Below are positions 37,612-46,410 of a stretch of DNA of 64,000 nt, piece after piece. The notes under the pieces are model-generated. The model did not search any database. It worked only from the letters and a program-made list of their open reading frames with translations, and was not told where the DNA came from. The stretch's first letter is position 1. Each line of letters begins with the position of its first letter. Both the position numbers and the translations under genes were made by a program. The DNA comes from Nocardioides sp. GY 10127 (GTDB lineage Bacteria; Actinomycetota; Actinomycetes; Propionibacteriales; Nocardioidaceae): assembly GCF_004919085.1 (NCBI RefSeq), contig NZ_STGL01000006.1, positions 1 through 64,000 on the forward strand. Direction: 5' to 3'.

Positions 37612-37671
37612 CCAAGAACCGTTTGACAGTGGGAGGCCCTCTGTCGTCCACTACTGTCCAAGAACTCTTGG
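37612..37671. promoter_or_regulatory. Twin ArsR-type operators
   Basis: A perfect dyad CCAAGA-AC-TCTTGG lies at 37658-37671, just downstream of TACTGT at 37652-37657, ten bases before the ArsR ATG. The half-site CCAAGAAC recurs at 37612-37619 next to a degenerate right half and to TTGACA at 37623-37628. The two sites are 46 bases apart and flank the promoter, which suits autoregulation. Confidence 0.65.
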
Positions 37672-37680
37672 AGGGTCGGG

Positions 37681-38313
37681 ATGGACGAGCGGGAGAGCTC
37701 ACGGAAGGTCGCCGTGCTGCGGGCGCTGGCGCACCCGGTGCGACTGCGGATGCTGTCGCTGCTCACCGGCACCGCGATGAGCGCCGCCGAGGTCGCGCGC
37801 GAGCTGGACCTCACCCACGCCAACGCCAGCTACCACCTGCGTGTGCTCGCCGACGCCGGGGAGCTCGTCGTGGACGGCGAGGAGAAGATCCGCGGCGGCG
37901 TCGCCAAGCGCTACCGGTACCCCCACGAGCGGGAGGGGCACCCGCCCGAGGGCGAGCCGACGGCCGATCACGGCCCAGGCGGATCGCTCGGCGACCCCGA
38001 CGTGGGCCGCCACGAGGAGGTGCTCTTCCTGCGGGCCACCGCCACGGACCTGGAGCGACGCGTGCTGGCCGCGGCGCCGCGCCGCTGGAGCAGCGACCTG
38101 GAGGGCTGGGTCCCGCCGGAGACGTGGGAGCGCGCCCAGGAGCTCCTGCGCGAGGCGTCACGGCTGCTGCACGACGCCAACCGTCCGCCGCGCACCCCCG
38201 GCACCGTCCACGTGAGCGCCACAGCGTGGGCGATGACGCTGGACGCCCACGACGGCCCTTCTGCCGACCGCCCTGCCGATCCCCCTGCCGACCCTTCTGA
38301 GGAGCGGGCATGA
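37681..38313 (+). CDS. ArsR-type winged-helix regulator
   Basis: The 210-residue regulator has the ArsR helix-turn-helix at about 8-90 (ALAHPVRLRMLSLLTG, MSAAEVARELDLTHANASYHLRVL). There is no CxC metal motif in the helix, so it is not an obvious metal sensor. A long C-terminal half is unassigned. Its stop overlaps the MFS start (ATGA), so it probably controls that exporter through the palindromes upstream. Confidence 0.88.
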   Translation: MDERESSRKVAVLRALAHPVRLRMLSLLTGTAMSAAEVARELDLTHANASYHLRVLADAGELVVDGEEKIRGGVAKRYRYPHEREGHPPEGEPTADHGPGGSLGDPDVGRHEEVLFLRATATDLERRVLAAAPRRWSSDLEGWVPPETWERAQELLREASRLLHDANRPPRTPGTVHVSATAWAMTLDAHDGPSADRPADPPADPSEERA

Positions 38314-39605
38314 GCCCCCACCTGACCGCCTCCCTGGCTCCGCTCCGGGCGCGCAACTTCCGCTTCTACTACGCCTCGCGCGTGGTGAACCTGATCGGCA
38401 ACACGATGGCCACGGTGGCCCTCGCGTTCGCCGTCCTCGACGTGACGGACGACGACCCGGCGGCCGTGGGCTACGTGCTGGCCGCGCACACCGTGCCGCT
38501 GGTGCTGCTCCTGCTGTGGGGCGGGGTCGTGGCCGACCGGTTCGGGCGGGTGGCCGTGCTCCAGGTGTCGAACCTGGGCTCGGCGCTCACGCAGGGCGCG
38601 ATCGCGGCCCTCGTCCTGACCGGCACGGCGCAGCTGTGGTCCCTGATGGCGCTGAGCCTGGTGCACGGGATCATCTCCGGTCTCGGCTTCCCGGCCATGT
38701 CCAGCGTCATGCCGACCCTCGTGCCCCGCGAGCAGCTCCAGCAGGCCAACGCCCTCGTCTCGCTGGCGCGCTCGGCGGTGACCGTGCTCGGGCCGACGGT
38801 GGCCGCGCTGCTCGTGGTCGGCGTCGGGCCGGGCTGGGCCCTCGGGGTGGACGCTGCGTCCTGGCTGGTCAGCGCCCTGCTGCTCATGCTCATCCGCGTG
38901 CCGGCCCAGCCGCCCCGGACGGCCGGCACCAGCACGATCGCCGAGCTGCGGGAGGGCTGGGGCTACGTCCGCTCCACCACGTGGCTGTGGGTGGTGGTGC
39001 TGGGCTTCGGGTTCCTCAACGCCCTGCACGCCGGCGCCTGGCTGACGCTGGGACCCTCGCGCGCCAAGGCGACGATCGGCGAGGAGGGCTGGGGGCTGGC
39101 GCTGTCCGCCGAGGCGGTGGGCCTGCTGGTGATGACGCTGGTGCTGCTGCGCGTGCGGCTCGAGCGTCCGCTCCTGATGGGGATGCTCGGCATCACCACC
39201 CTCGCGCTGCCGATGATCGTGCTCGGCGCGGAGCCGCACCTCGGAGCACTGGTGGTCGCCACGTTCATCGCCGGGGCCGGCACCGAGCTGTTCGGGATGG
39301 GCTGGAACCTGGCGATGCAGGAGCACGTGCCGGACGACATGCTCAGCCGCGCCTACTCCTACGACGCGCTCGGCTCGTTCGTGGCGATGCCGATCGGGCA
39401 GGTCGCCTTCGGCCCGCTGGCCCTCGCATTCGGGTTCGGCCCGGTGATGGTCGCCGCCGGCCTGGCGTACGTCCTGCTCTGCGGGCTGGTGCTGTGCTCG
39501 TCGTCCGTGCGAAACCTGCGCCGCACCCCCTCCCCCTCCACCGCCTCCGCCCCAGCCTCCGCGCCTGCTTCCGCCTCCACCTCCGACTCCGCGCCTGCCT
39601 CCTGA
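38310..39605 (+). CDS. MFS transporter (drug-export type)
   Basis: The 431-residue protein has about twelve hydrophobic helices and the MFS loop WGGVVADRFGRVAVL between helices 2 and 3, typical of DHA3-type exporters. The C-terminus is a Pro/Ala/Ser-rich tail encoded by low-complexity DNA. It is translationally coupled to the ArsR-type regulator. The substrate is not predictable. Confidence 0.88.
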   Translation: MSPHLTASLAPLRARNFRFYYASRVVNLIGNTMATVALAFAVLDVTDDDPAAVGYVLAAHTVPLVLLLLWGGVVADRFGRVAVLQVSNLGSALTQGAIAALVLTGTAQLWSLMALSLVHGIISGLGFPAMSSVMPTLVPREQLQQANALVSLARSAVTVLGPTVAALLVVGVGPGWALGVDAASWLVSALLLMLIRVPAQPPRTAGTSTIAELREGWGYVRSTTWLWVVVLGFGFLNALHAGAWLTLGPSRAKATIGEEGWGLALSAEAVGLLVMTLVLLRVRLERPLLMGMLGITTLALPMIVLGAEPHLGALVVATFIAGAGTELFGMGWNLAMQEHVPDDMLSRAYSYDALGSFVAMPIGQVAFGPLALAFGFGPVMVAAGLAYVLLCGLVLCSSSVRNLRRTPSPSTASAPASAPASASTSDSAPAS

Positions 39606-39614
39606 CCCGTCCTG

Positions 39615-39645
39615 CCGGCAGTCACCTGCTCACTGACTGCCGGCC
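39615..39645 (+). terminator. Terminator of the ArsR-MFS operon
   Basis: An 11-bp perfect stem (39615-39625 with 39635-39645) and 9-nt loop follow ten bases after the stop. Confidence 0.8.
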
Positions 39646-39716
39646 GGCGGCTGCTGGACGGCTGTCGCTTGCGGCTGCTGACTGGCTGCTGGCTGTCGCT
39701 GGCGGGCGGTCGACGC

Positions 39717-40062
39717 GTTCGGTCCTCGTCGACACGAGGACCGAACCCGTCCCGGCCGACCCCGCACGTCCCCCAGGAGGACCGAAGCGCCCCAGCGCCG
39801 ACGCGCTGAGCGTGGACTCAGCCGCGGACGGGGCGTTCGGTCCTCGCTGGCACGAGGACCGAACGCGTCCCGGCCCGCCCCGCTCGTGCCCCAGGAGGAC
39901 CGAACACGTTGGGTCCTCGCGGACACGAGGACCGAACACCCCCACCCCACCGGCACGCCCGGCACGCGCTCCAGGAGGACCGAACCGCCCCCAGAGTCCT
40001 CGGCTGAGCGGGCGACCCGGCCCCGCTGACCCGTTCGGTCCTCGTCCACACGAGGACCGAAC
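39717..40062. repeat. Array of four 30-bp palindromes with interspersed half-sites
   Basis: Near-perfect palindromes of the form GTTCGGTCCTCGT-N4-ACGAGGACCGAAC occur at 39717-39746, 39835-39864, 39908-39937 and 40033-40062 (the third has one arm mismatch). Between them the half-site CCAGGAGGACCGAA recurs near 39774, 39892 and 39972. Spacing is irregular (118, 73 and 125 bases), so this is not a CRISPR array. The array lies between convergent genes, like REP-type or bidirectional-terminator elements. Minus-strand open frames here merely translate the repeats. Confidence 0.85.
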
Positions 40063-40133
40063 GCTTCCCAGCCGCCCGGAGACCAGCCACCCGTAGACCA
40101 GCCACCCGAAACCCAGCCGCCGAAGACAGCCAG

Positions 40134-40694
40134 TCAGCACCAGCGCGAGCAGACCTCCGCGACGACGGTCGGGTTGCGGGTGGTGGCGACGGTGCCGAGG
40201 GCCTTCTCGATCAGGTTGTTGGTGATCTTCGTGCCGTGGACGCCGTCGGCGCCGACGAGCCAGTGCAGAGCGCGTCCGCCGATCTCCAGGCGCTCCCCCG
40301 GCTGACAGCGCTGGCGAAGCACGTCGACGGCGGCCGGGTCGGGGGCGTCGCGGAGCAGCGCCACGTAGTGCTTGCCGTCGTGCTCGACAGCGCCGGCGGC
40401 CTCGTGCACCTCGCGCAGCTCCGCCGGGGTGAACACGAGGGTGGGGACCTCGAAGCCGCGGTCCGCCAGGTAGGCCGCCTCCAGCGCCGCCTCGATCTTC
40501 GCGGTGGAGCGCATGGACGTCTCGAGCCGCACGTTCCCGGTGTTCAGGTACGTCTCGACGCCGGTGAACCCGGCTTCCTGGGTGACGCGCAGGACGTCGG
40601 CCTTGCCGAACTTGCGCACGGCTCCGAGGTTGATCGCGCGGAGGAAGGCCAGGTACGTCGCCACGGTCACATCCAAGGGGACTGGACGATCCAT
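40134..40694 (-). CDS. DUF1697 protein
   Basis: The 186-residue protein matches DUF1697 (conserved VATYLAFLRAINLG, FTGVETYLNTGNV, RALHWLVG near the end). Function is unknown. I start it at the ATG at 40694, in the divergent promoter shared with a MarR gene. Confidence 0.8.
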   Translation of the reverse strand: MDRPVPLDVTVATYLAFLRAINLGAVRKFGKADVLRVTQEAGFTGVETYLNTGNVRLETSMRSTAKIEAALEAAYLADRGFEVPTLVFTPAELREVHEAAGAVEHDGKHYVALLRDAPDPAAVDVLRQRCQPGERLEIGGRALHWLVGADGVHGTKITNNLIEKALGTVATTRNPTVVAEVCSRWC

Positions 40695-40703
40695 AGGCAA
40701 CCT

Positions 40704-40714
40704 CTGTAAAACAG
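40704..40714. promoter_or_regulatory. Short dyad in the MarR promoter
   Basis: CTGT-AAA-ACAG lies over the -10-like TAAAAC (40707-40712), seven bases before the GTG at 40720. It could be the autorepression site of the MarR gene and also affect the divergent DUF1697 gene. Confidence 0.45.
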
Positions 40715-40719
40715 TTGTC

Positions 40720-41235
40720 GTGGTCAACGAACTGAGGGATCGGCAGGAGGAGCTGGCGGGCGACCTGCTGGTCCTCGCCGCCCGCCTCGTCCGACGCGTC
40801 CGGGTCACCCACGCCCTGCCGCCGGGCTACCGCCTCCTGTCCCTGCTCGACGAGCAGGAGACCCGCGCCGGCCTCGACGCCACCGGGCTGTCCATCACCC
40901 GCGTCGCCGAGCTCGACCAGTGCTCGCAGCCCACGGCCTCCGCCGCCGTGGCCCAGCTCGCGGACCGCGGCTGGGTCACCAAGACGCCCCACCCGTCGGA
41001 CGCCCGCGCGAGCGTCGTCCGCCTCACGCCCGAGGGCCGCCAGGCCCTTCGTGCAGGACGCCGAGCCAACGCCGAGTCCCTCGCCGCCACCCTCACCGCC
41101 ACCGGCCGCAGCACGGCCGACCTGGCCACCGCGGTCGACGTGCTCCGCGACCTCACCGAGCACGCCGACCTCCTCACCCCGACCCACGAGAGCCAGCGCT
41201 CTCCGCACTCCCCGCACCAGGAAGGACCGAAGTGA
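40720..41235 (+). CDS. MarR-family regulator
   Basis: The 171-residue protein has a MarR winged helix at about 45-110 (LSITRVAELDQCSQPTASAAV, then HPSDARASVVRLTPEG wing). The GTG at 40720 overlaps the palindrome region and has no ribosome site. Its stop overlaps the MFS start by GTGA, a classic regulator/exporter pair. Confidence 0.9.
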   Translation: MVNELRDRQEELAGDLLVLAARLVRRVRVTHALPPGYRLLSLLDEQETRAGLDATGLSITRVAELDQCSQPTASAAVAQLADRGWVTKTPHPSDARASVVRLTPEGRQALRAGRRANAESLAATLTATGRSTADLATAVDVLRDLTEHADLLTPTHESQRSPHSPHQEGPK

Positions 41236-42569
41236 CCACCCAGCACACCTCTCCCCCCGAGAGCCCCGCCGGCAGCCACGCAGGCAGCCACGCCACCGGC
41301 AGCACCAGCAGCACCGGCACCAGCACCACCACCGAGACCCCGAGGACGGGCGTCCGCGCCTACCTCGACCAGCCCCGCGCGGTGTGGGCGGTCGCGTTCG
41401 CCTGCGTCATCGCCTTCATGGGCATCGGCCTGGTCGACCCCATCCTCAAGAGCATCGCCGCCGAGCTGGACGCCACGGCGAGCCAGGTCTCGCTGATGTT
41501 CACCAGCTACATGGCGATCATGGGTGTCGCGATGCTCGTGACCGGCGCGGTCTCGAGCCGCATCGGCCCCAAGCGCACCCTCATGGCCGGCCTCGTGCTG
41601 ATCATCGTGTTCTCCGCCCTCGCGGGCTCCTCGAGCACCGTCGGCCAGATCGTCGGCTTCCGCGCCGGCTGGGGCCTGGGCAACGCCCTCTTCGTGGCCA
41701 CCGCGCTCTCCACCATCGTGATGGCCGCCCGGGGCTCCACCGGTCAGGCGATCATCCTGTTCGAGGCCGCGCTGGGCATCGGCATCGCCTCGGGCCCGCT
41801 CATCGGCGGCCTGCTCGGCCAGATCTCGTGGCGCGGCCCGTTCTACGGCGTCGCCGCCCTCATGGTGATCGGCCTGCTCGCCACGACGTTCCTCCTGCCG
41901 AAGACCCCGCCGACCGGCCGCAAGACCACCCCGCTGGACCCGCTGCGCGCCCTGCGCCACCGCAGCCTGCTGCTCATCGGCATCACCGCGATCTTCTACA
42001 ACATCGGCTTCTTCACGATCCTGGCCGCGGGCCCGTTCGCCCTGCCCACCGCCGGCATCCTCCAGATCGGCTGGATCTTCTTCGGCTGGGGCATCCTGCT
42101 CGCCGTCACCTCGGTGGCCGTCGCGCCCCTCGTGCAGCGGGCGATGGGCACCGTCCCGGCGATCATCACCATGCTGTTCCTGTTCGCCGTGGACCTGCTC
42201 GTGCTCGCCGTGTTCACCTCGCACACGGTCGTCGTGGTGATCGGGATCATCGCCTCGGGCGCCTTCATCGGCATCAACAACACCCTGGTCACCGAGGCCG
42301 TCATGGGTGCGGCCCCCGTCGAGCGGCCCGTCGCGTCCGCCGCCTACTCGTTCCTCCGCTTCTGCGGTGGCGCGGTCGGCCCCTACGTGGCCCTCAAGCT
42401 CAGCGAGAGCGTCAACGCCCACGCCCCGTTCGTCTTCGGCGCGGCCGCCGTGCTCGTCGGCACGATCGTGATGTTCCTCGGCCGCCGCACCATCACCGGC
42501 CACACCCCGCACAGCCAGGTGGGTTCCGAGGACGAGGCCGAGGCCGTCCTGGTGGGCGACCTCGACTGA
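41232..42569 (+). CDS. MFS transporter
   Basis: The 445-residue protein has a Ser/Thr/His-rich N-terminal tail of about 40 residues and twelve hydrophobic helices. The helix 2-3 loop reads SRIGPKRTLMAG, and the GLGNALFVATALSTIV segment is also MFS-like. The substrate is unknown; the coupled MarR regulator suggests an inducible efflux or uptake system. A terminator follows. Confidence 0.88.
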   Translation: MTTQHTSPPESPAGSHAGSHATGSTSSTGTSTTTETPRTGVRAYLDQPRAVWAVAFACVIAFMGIGLVDPILKSIAAELDATASQVSLMFTSYMAIMGVAMLVTGAVSSRIGPKRTLMAGLVLIIVFSALAGSSSTVGQIVGFRAGWGLGNALFVATALSTIVMAARGSTGQAIILFEAALGIGIASGPLIGGLLGQISWRGPFYGVAALMVIGLLATTFLLPKTPPTGRKTTPLDPLRALRHRSLLLIGITAIFYNIGFFTILAAGPFALPTAGILQIGWIFFGWGILLAVTSVAVAPLVQRAMGTVPAIITMLFLFAVDLLVLAVFTSHTVVVVIGIIASGAFIGINNTLVTEAVMGAAPVERPVASAAYSFLRFCGGAVGPYVALKLSESVNAHAPFVFGAAAVLVGTIVMFLGRRTITGHTPHSQVGSEDEAEAVLVGDLD

Positions 42570-42605
42570 CCTCCGCGTGACCCACGCCTGACCTCCGCCT
42601 GACCC

Positions 42606-42631
42606 AGGTGCCCCGGTCCGCCGGGGCACCT
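42606..42631 (+). terminator. Terminator after the MarR-MFS operon
   Basis: Stem aggtgccccgg / ccggggcacct with loop tccg, extended by flanking gaccc/gggtc. Confidence 0.85.
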
Positions 42632-42704
42632 CTGGGTCGTCTCAGGGGCTGTGAGGGCCCCGCACGAACCGCCGCCGCCGTCGAGGGAGGCCGCGGTCGG
42701 TGCC

Positions 42705-43355
42705 TCAGACCGGGGCGCCGGCCAGCAGCCGGGACACCTCGGCGGCGGCGGCCACCACCTGCTCGGCCACCCGGAACTCGTCCAGGTCGCCGAGCGTCAC
42801 GATGCCCACCGAGGCCTCCATGCCGTCGACGTCGCGCAGCGGCGAGGCCAGGCCGCGAGCGCCGGTGCGCAGCTCGCCCTTGGTGAGCACGTAGGTCATC
42901 TCGTCGCGGTGCGTGCGACCCAGCAGCACGGCCTTGCCCGCGGCGCCGCTGCTGAGCGGGTGCCGGGTGCCGACGCGGTAGGAGACGTGGAAGTCGGTCC
43001 AGGACGGCTCGACGACCGCGAGCGCCAGGGCTTCCTCGTTCTCGACCACCGTGAGGTGGGCGGTGCAGCCCGTGTCCTCCGCGAGCTGGCGCAGGACCGG
43101 CATCGCCAGGTCGCGCAGCACCGGCTGGACGGCGCCGGCGAGGTGCAGGACGCCGAGGCCGACGTGCAGCCGGCCCTTCACGTCCCGGCGGACCAGCGCA
43201 TGCTGCTCCAGCGTGCTCACGAGGCGGTACACGACGGTGCGGTTGACCCCCAGCTGCCCGGCCAGCTCGGTGACGGTGAGACCGCCGGCCGAGGAGGCGA
43301 GCACGGACAGCACCCGCAGGCCGCGGTCGAGGGTCTGGGAGGTCTCAGCGGACAT
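42705..43355 (-). CDS. IclR-family regulator
   Basis: The 216-residue regulator has an N-terminal winged helix (VTELAGQLGVNRTVVYRLVSTLE) and the IclR effector domain (HPLSSGAAGKAVLLG, ASPLRDVDGMEASVGIVT). IclR proteins usually control catabolic genes for aromatic or small-acid substrates. The TAGGAT -10 box seven bases before the ATG at 43355 makes this the likely start rather than the ATG three codons upstream. Confidence 0.9.
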   Translation of the reverse strand: MSAETSQTLDRGLRVLSVLASSAGGLTVTELAGQLGVNRTVVYRLVSTLEQHALVRRDVKGRLHVGLGVLHLAGAVQPVLRDLAMPVLRQLAEDTGCTAHLTVVENEEALALAVVEPSWTDFHVSYRVGTRHPLSSGAAGKAVLLGRTHRDEMTYVLTKGELRTGARGLASPLRDVDGMEASVGIVTLGDLDEFRVAEQVVAAAAEVSRLLAGAPV

Positions 43356-43362
43356 GGAGCCC

Positions 43363-43368
43363 ATCCTA
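43363..43368 (-). promoter_or_regulatory. -10 box, leaderless start of IclR gene
   Basis: TAGGAT on the minus strand overlaps an upstream ATG and ends seven bases before the ATG at 43355. Confidence 0.45.
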
Positions 43369-43455
43369 ATGACTCCTGAGCGGACACGTGTCAGGTAGCC
43401 GTCACCTGTCCTGAGACGGCCGTCACCGCCGGGGCGGCACCACGCGGCGCGAGCC

Positions 43456-45297
43456 TCAGCCGGTCTGGCCGGCCGCCCACGCCCGGACGCGGTCGATCCG
43501 CTTGCGCAGCTGCTCGGCGTTCGCCACGGCCGCGGCCGGGCCCCCGCACTCCCGCCGCAGCGCGGCGTGGGTGACGCCGTGCGGCTGGCCCGTGCGGTGG
43601 TACCAGGCGCCGACCAGGCCGTTCAGCTCCCGGCGCAGGATGCCGAGCTGCTCGTGCGTCGCCACGTCCGCGAGGTCCTCCGCGGCCGCCGCGGTGCGGG
43701 CGTCCGCGGCGTCGGCCGCCGCCCGGGTGGCGTCGCGCGTGCTCCGCGTCTTGCGCATCCGGTCGTTCTGCCGCTTGTGCAGCAGCTCGCGCATCTGGTC
43801 GGGCTCGAGCAGGCCGGGGATGCCGAGGAAGTCCATCTCCTCCTCGGAGCCGACCTTCACCTCGCCCTCGTGGCCGAACTGGGCGCCGTCGAAGAGCGCG
43901 TGGTCGAAGCTGGCCTCCGAGCCGATCGCCTCGAAGCTGCCCTCGAGGTCGTCCGAGGCGGACTCGCTCGCGTTGGCCGCGGCCAGCAGGTCGTCCTCGG
44001 CGGCGAAGATGTCGTCCTCGTCGCGCACCTTCTTGCCGAGCACGTGGTCGCGCTGCAGCTCCAACTCCGAGGCGAAGCCCAGGAGGTTGGGCACCGACGG
44101 CAGGAAGACGCTGGCGACCTCGCCCCGGGTGCGGGCACGCACGAAGCGGCCGACGGCCTGGGCGAAGAAGAGCGGGGTGGACGTGGTGGTGGCCCAGACC
44201 CCGACGGCCAGGCGCGGCACGTCGACGCCCTCGGACACCATGCGCACCGCGACCATCCAGCGGGAGTCGTCCGCGCTGAACTGGCTGATCTTCTTCGACG
44301 ACGTGGGGTCGTCGGACAGGACGACGGTGGCGCCCTCCCCCGTGATCTGCCGCAGGGTCTTGGCGTAGGCCCGCGCGGACTCCTGGTCCGTGGCGATGAC
44401 GAGGCCGCCGGCGTCCGGCACGTGACGGCGGACCTCCGAGAGCCGCTTGTCCGCGGCGGCGAGCACCGACGGGATCCACGAGCCCTTCGGGTCCAGCGCC
44501 GTGCGCAGCGCCTGGTTGACCAGATCCTTCGTCAGCGGCTCGCCGAGGCGGGCCTCGATCTCGTCGCCGGCGCGCGTGCGCCACGACATCGAGCCGGAGT
44601 AGGCCAGGAAGAGCACCGGGCGGACGACGTGGTCGGCCAGCGCGTCCGCGTAGCCGTAGGCGTAGTCGGCAGCCGAGCGCGGGATGCCGTCCTCACCCTC
44701 CACGTAGGAGACGAACGGGATCGGGTTCACGTCGGAGCGGAACGGCGTGCCCGTGAGGCACAGCCGGCGGGCGGCGGGCTCGAACGCCTCGCGCACGCCC
44801 TCGCCCCAGCTCAGCGCGTCACCGGCGTGGTGCACCTCGTCGAGGATCACCAGCGTCTTGAACCGCTCGGTGCGGATGCGCATGGCCAGCGGGTTCACCG
44901 CGACACCGGCATAGGTGACGGCCACGCCGACGTAGTCCCCGGAGGTCCGGCCCTTGCCGGCGGAGAAGGTCGGGTCCAGCGGGATGCCCGCGCGCCCGGC
45001 CGCCTCGGCCCACTGCGTCTTGAGGTGGTCGGTCGGCGCCACCACGATGACACGGTCGATCTGGCGTCGGCCGAGGAGCTCGGCGGCCACCGAGAGCGCG
45101 AAGGTCGTCTTGCCGGCACCCGGGGTCGCGACCGCGAGGAAGTCCTTCGGCATCTCGTCGAAGTACTTGCTCATCGCGGCCTGCTGCCAGGCACGCAGCG
45201 AGGGCGCGGTGCCCCACGCGGCGCGGTGCGGGAAGGCGGGGGTGAGGGCAGGGGTGAGCGACGGGCCCGAGGTCGGGTCCGGGGTCTGCGGGGTCAC
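43456..45297 (-). CDS. DEAD/DEAH-box helicase
   Basis: The 613-residue superfamily 2 helicase has Walker A ATPGAGKTTF, the DEVH box (ILDEVHHAG), the LTGTPFRSD motif III and motif VI QAVGRFVRAR. This helicase is widespread in actinobacteria, usually next to DUF3039, and its cellular role is not settled. A long acidic C-terminal region from about residue 430 has no assigned domain. The start GTG overlaps the stop of the DUF3039 gene. Confidence 0.9.
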   Translation of the reverse strand: MTPQTPDPTSGPSLTPALTPAFPHRAAWGTAPSLRAWQQAAMSKYFDEMPKDFLAVATPGAGKTTFALSVAAELLGRRQIDRVIVVAPTDHLKTQWAEAAGRAGIPLDPTFSAGKGRTSGDYVGVAVTYAGVAVNPLAMRIRTERFKTLVILDEVHHAGDALSWGEGVREAFEPAARRLCLTGTPFRSDVNPIPFVSYVEGEDGIPRSAADYAYGYADALADHVVRPVLFLAYSGSMSWRTRAGDEIEARLGEPLTKDLVNQALRTALDPKGSWIPSVLAAADKRLSEVRRHVPDAGGLVIATDQESARAYAKTLRQITGEGATVVLSDDPTSSKKISQFSADDSRWMVAVRMVSEGVDVPRLAVGVWATTTSTPLFFAQAVGRFVRARTRGEVASVFLPSVPNLLGFASELELQRDHVLGKKVRDEDDIFAAEDDLLAAANASESASDDLEGSFEAIGSEASFDHALFDGAQFGHEGEVKVGSEEEMDFLGIPGLLEPDQMRELLHKRQNDRMRKTRSTRDATRAAADAADARTAAAAEDLADVATHEQLGILRRELNGLVGAWYHRTGQPHGVTHAALRRECGGPAAAVANAEQLRKRIDRVRAWAAGQTG

Positions 45298-45578
45298 TCG
45301 GCGGAGCCCCCGTCACCGGGCTCGTCGCCCTGCAGCTCGTCCCAGACCTCCTTGCACTCCGGGCAGACCGGGTACTTCTCCGGCGCCCGGCTCGGCACCC
45401 AGACCTTGCCGCAGAGCGCGACGACGGCGGTGCCGTTGATCATGGCCTCGGTGAGCTTGTCCTTGTCCACGTAGTGGCTGAACCGCTCGTGGTCACCGGC
45501 ATCGGTGGGCAGGGTCGAGCGATCCTGCTGGACCCTCTCGTCGACGGCGGTGCCGGGCCCGAATCCGAAGTCGCTCAC
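45294..45578 (-). CDS. DUF3039 zinc-ribbon-like protein
   Basis: The 94-residue DUF3039 protein contains the putative zinc ligands CGK and CPEC near its C-terminus. It is paired with the helicase downstream (GTGA overlap), as elsewhere in actinobacteria. I start it at the GTG at 45578, seven bases after TAGAGT; an in-frame ATG is three codons upstream. Confidence 0.85.
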   Translation of the reverse strand: MSDFGFGPGTAVDERVQQDRSTLPTDAGDHERFSHYVDKDKLTEAMINGTAVVALCGKVWVPSRAPEKYPVCPECKEVWDELQGDEPGDGGSAE

Positions 45579-45585
45579 GGGCGCC

Positions 45586-45591
45586 ACTCTA
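45586..45591 (-). promoter_or_regulatory. -10 box, leaderless start of DUF3039 gene
   Basis: TAGAGT on the minus strand ends seven bases before the GTG at 45578. Confidence 0.45.
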
Positions 45592-45637
45592 CGTCAGTCG
45601 CGAGGACGTCCGGGCCTCGCCGAGGCCGCGGGCGCGC

Positions 45638-46240
45638 TCAGTTGAGCCCGGGCTCGGAGGGGCGTGTCGAGTGCCACGCGAGGTCACCGGGCTGCCGGCG
45701 CAGGACCTCGCGCCACAGCGTGTCGGTGCTGGGGCGGAACACGTCGGCGGCCTCACCGGGCACGACGTACCAGCTGCCCTCCTCGATCTCCGCCTCCAGC
45801 TGCCCCGGGCCCCAGCCCGAGTACCCGGCGAAGATGCGGATGCCGGCGAGGCCCTCGGCCAGCAGCTCCACGGGCGTGTCGAGGTCGAGCAGGCCGACGT
45901 CCCCCCAGACGGCTCGGAAGCCGACCGGCGCGGCCGTGACGCGCTCCCCGGGCTCCCCGGGCGCGCCGTCGGGAGCCGGCGGCAGGACGCCGAGCGCCAG
46001 CGCGCCGTCGCGGCCCACCGGGCCACCGGCGAAGAGGACGTCCGGCTCCGCGACCACGCCGGCCCAGGTCTCCAGCACCTCGCCGACGGGCACGGACGTC
46101 GGGCGGTTGAGCACCACGCCCAGCGCGCCCTCGTCGTCGGCGTCGATGACGAGCACGACCGTGTCGGCGAAGTGCGGGTCCTCCAGGGCAGGCGTCGCCA
46201 CCAGCAGCATCCCCGCTGCCGGCGTGCTCACCTCCGCCAT
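45638..46240 (-). CDS. YqgE/AlgH family protein
   Basis: The 200-residue protein matches YqgE/AlgH (UPF0301): GMLLVATPALEDPHFADTVVL, GALGVVLNRPT and RIFAGYSGWGPGQLEAEI. The family is thought to be regulatory, and its biochemistry is unknown. The ATG at 46240 begins the conserved block. Confidence 0.9.
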   Translation of the reverse strand: MAEVSTPAAGMLLVATPALEDPHFADTVVLVIDADDEGALGVVLNRPTSVPVGEVLETWAGVVAEPDVLFAGGPVGRDGALALGVLPPAPDGAPGEPGERVTAAPVGFRAVWGDVGLLDLDTPVELLAEGLAGIRIFAGYSGWGPGQLEAEIEEGSWYVVPGEAADVFRPSTDTLWREVLRRQPGDLAWHSTRPSEPGLN

Positions 46241-46410
46241 GCTTCCCCCCGCGATACGCCCCTCCGCATCCACCCAGTGTGCCGGGTCGGGACACGCGTT
46301 CACAGGGATCAGGACCCACAGGTTGCCGGACCGGACAGTTCCGGACAGGAAGCGGCGCCACTGCGGCGCCACTGCGGCGCCGCTGCGAGGCGAGCGGCGG
46401 CGGCCGCGGG

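Noticed and set aside
39717..40062. CRISPR array
   Set aside because: The repeats are palindromes with irregular spacing of 73-125 bases, there are only four copies, and no cas genes are nearby.
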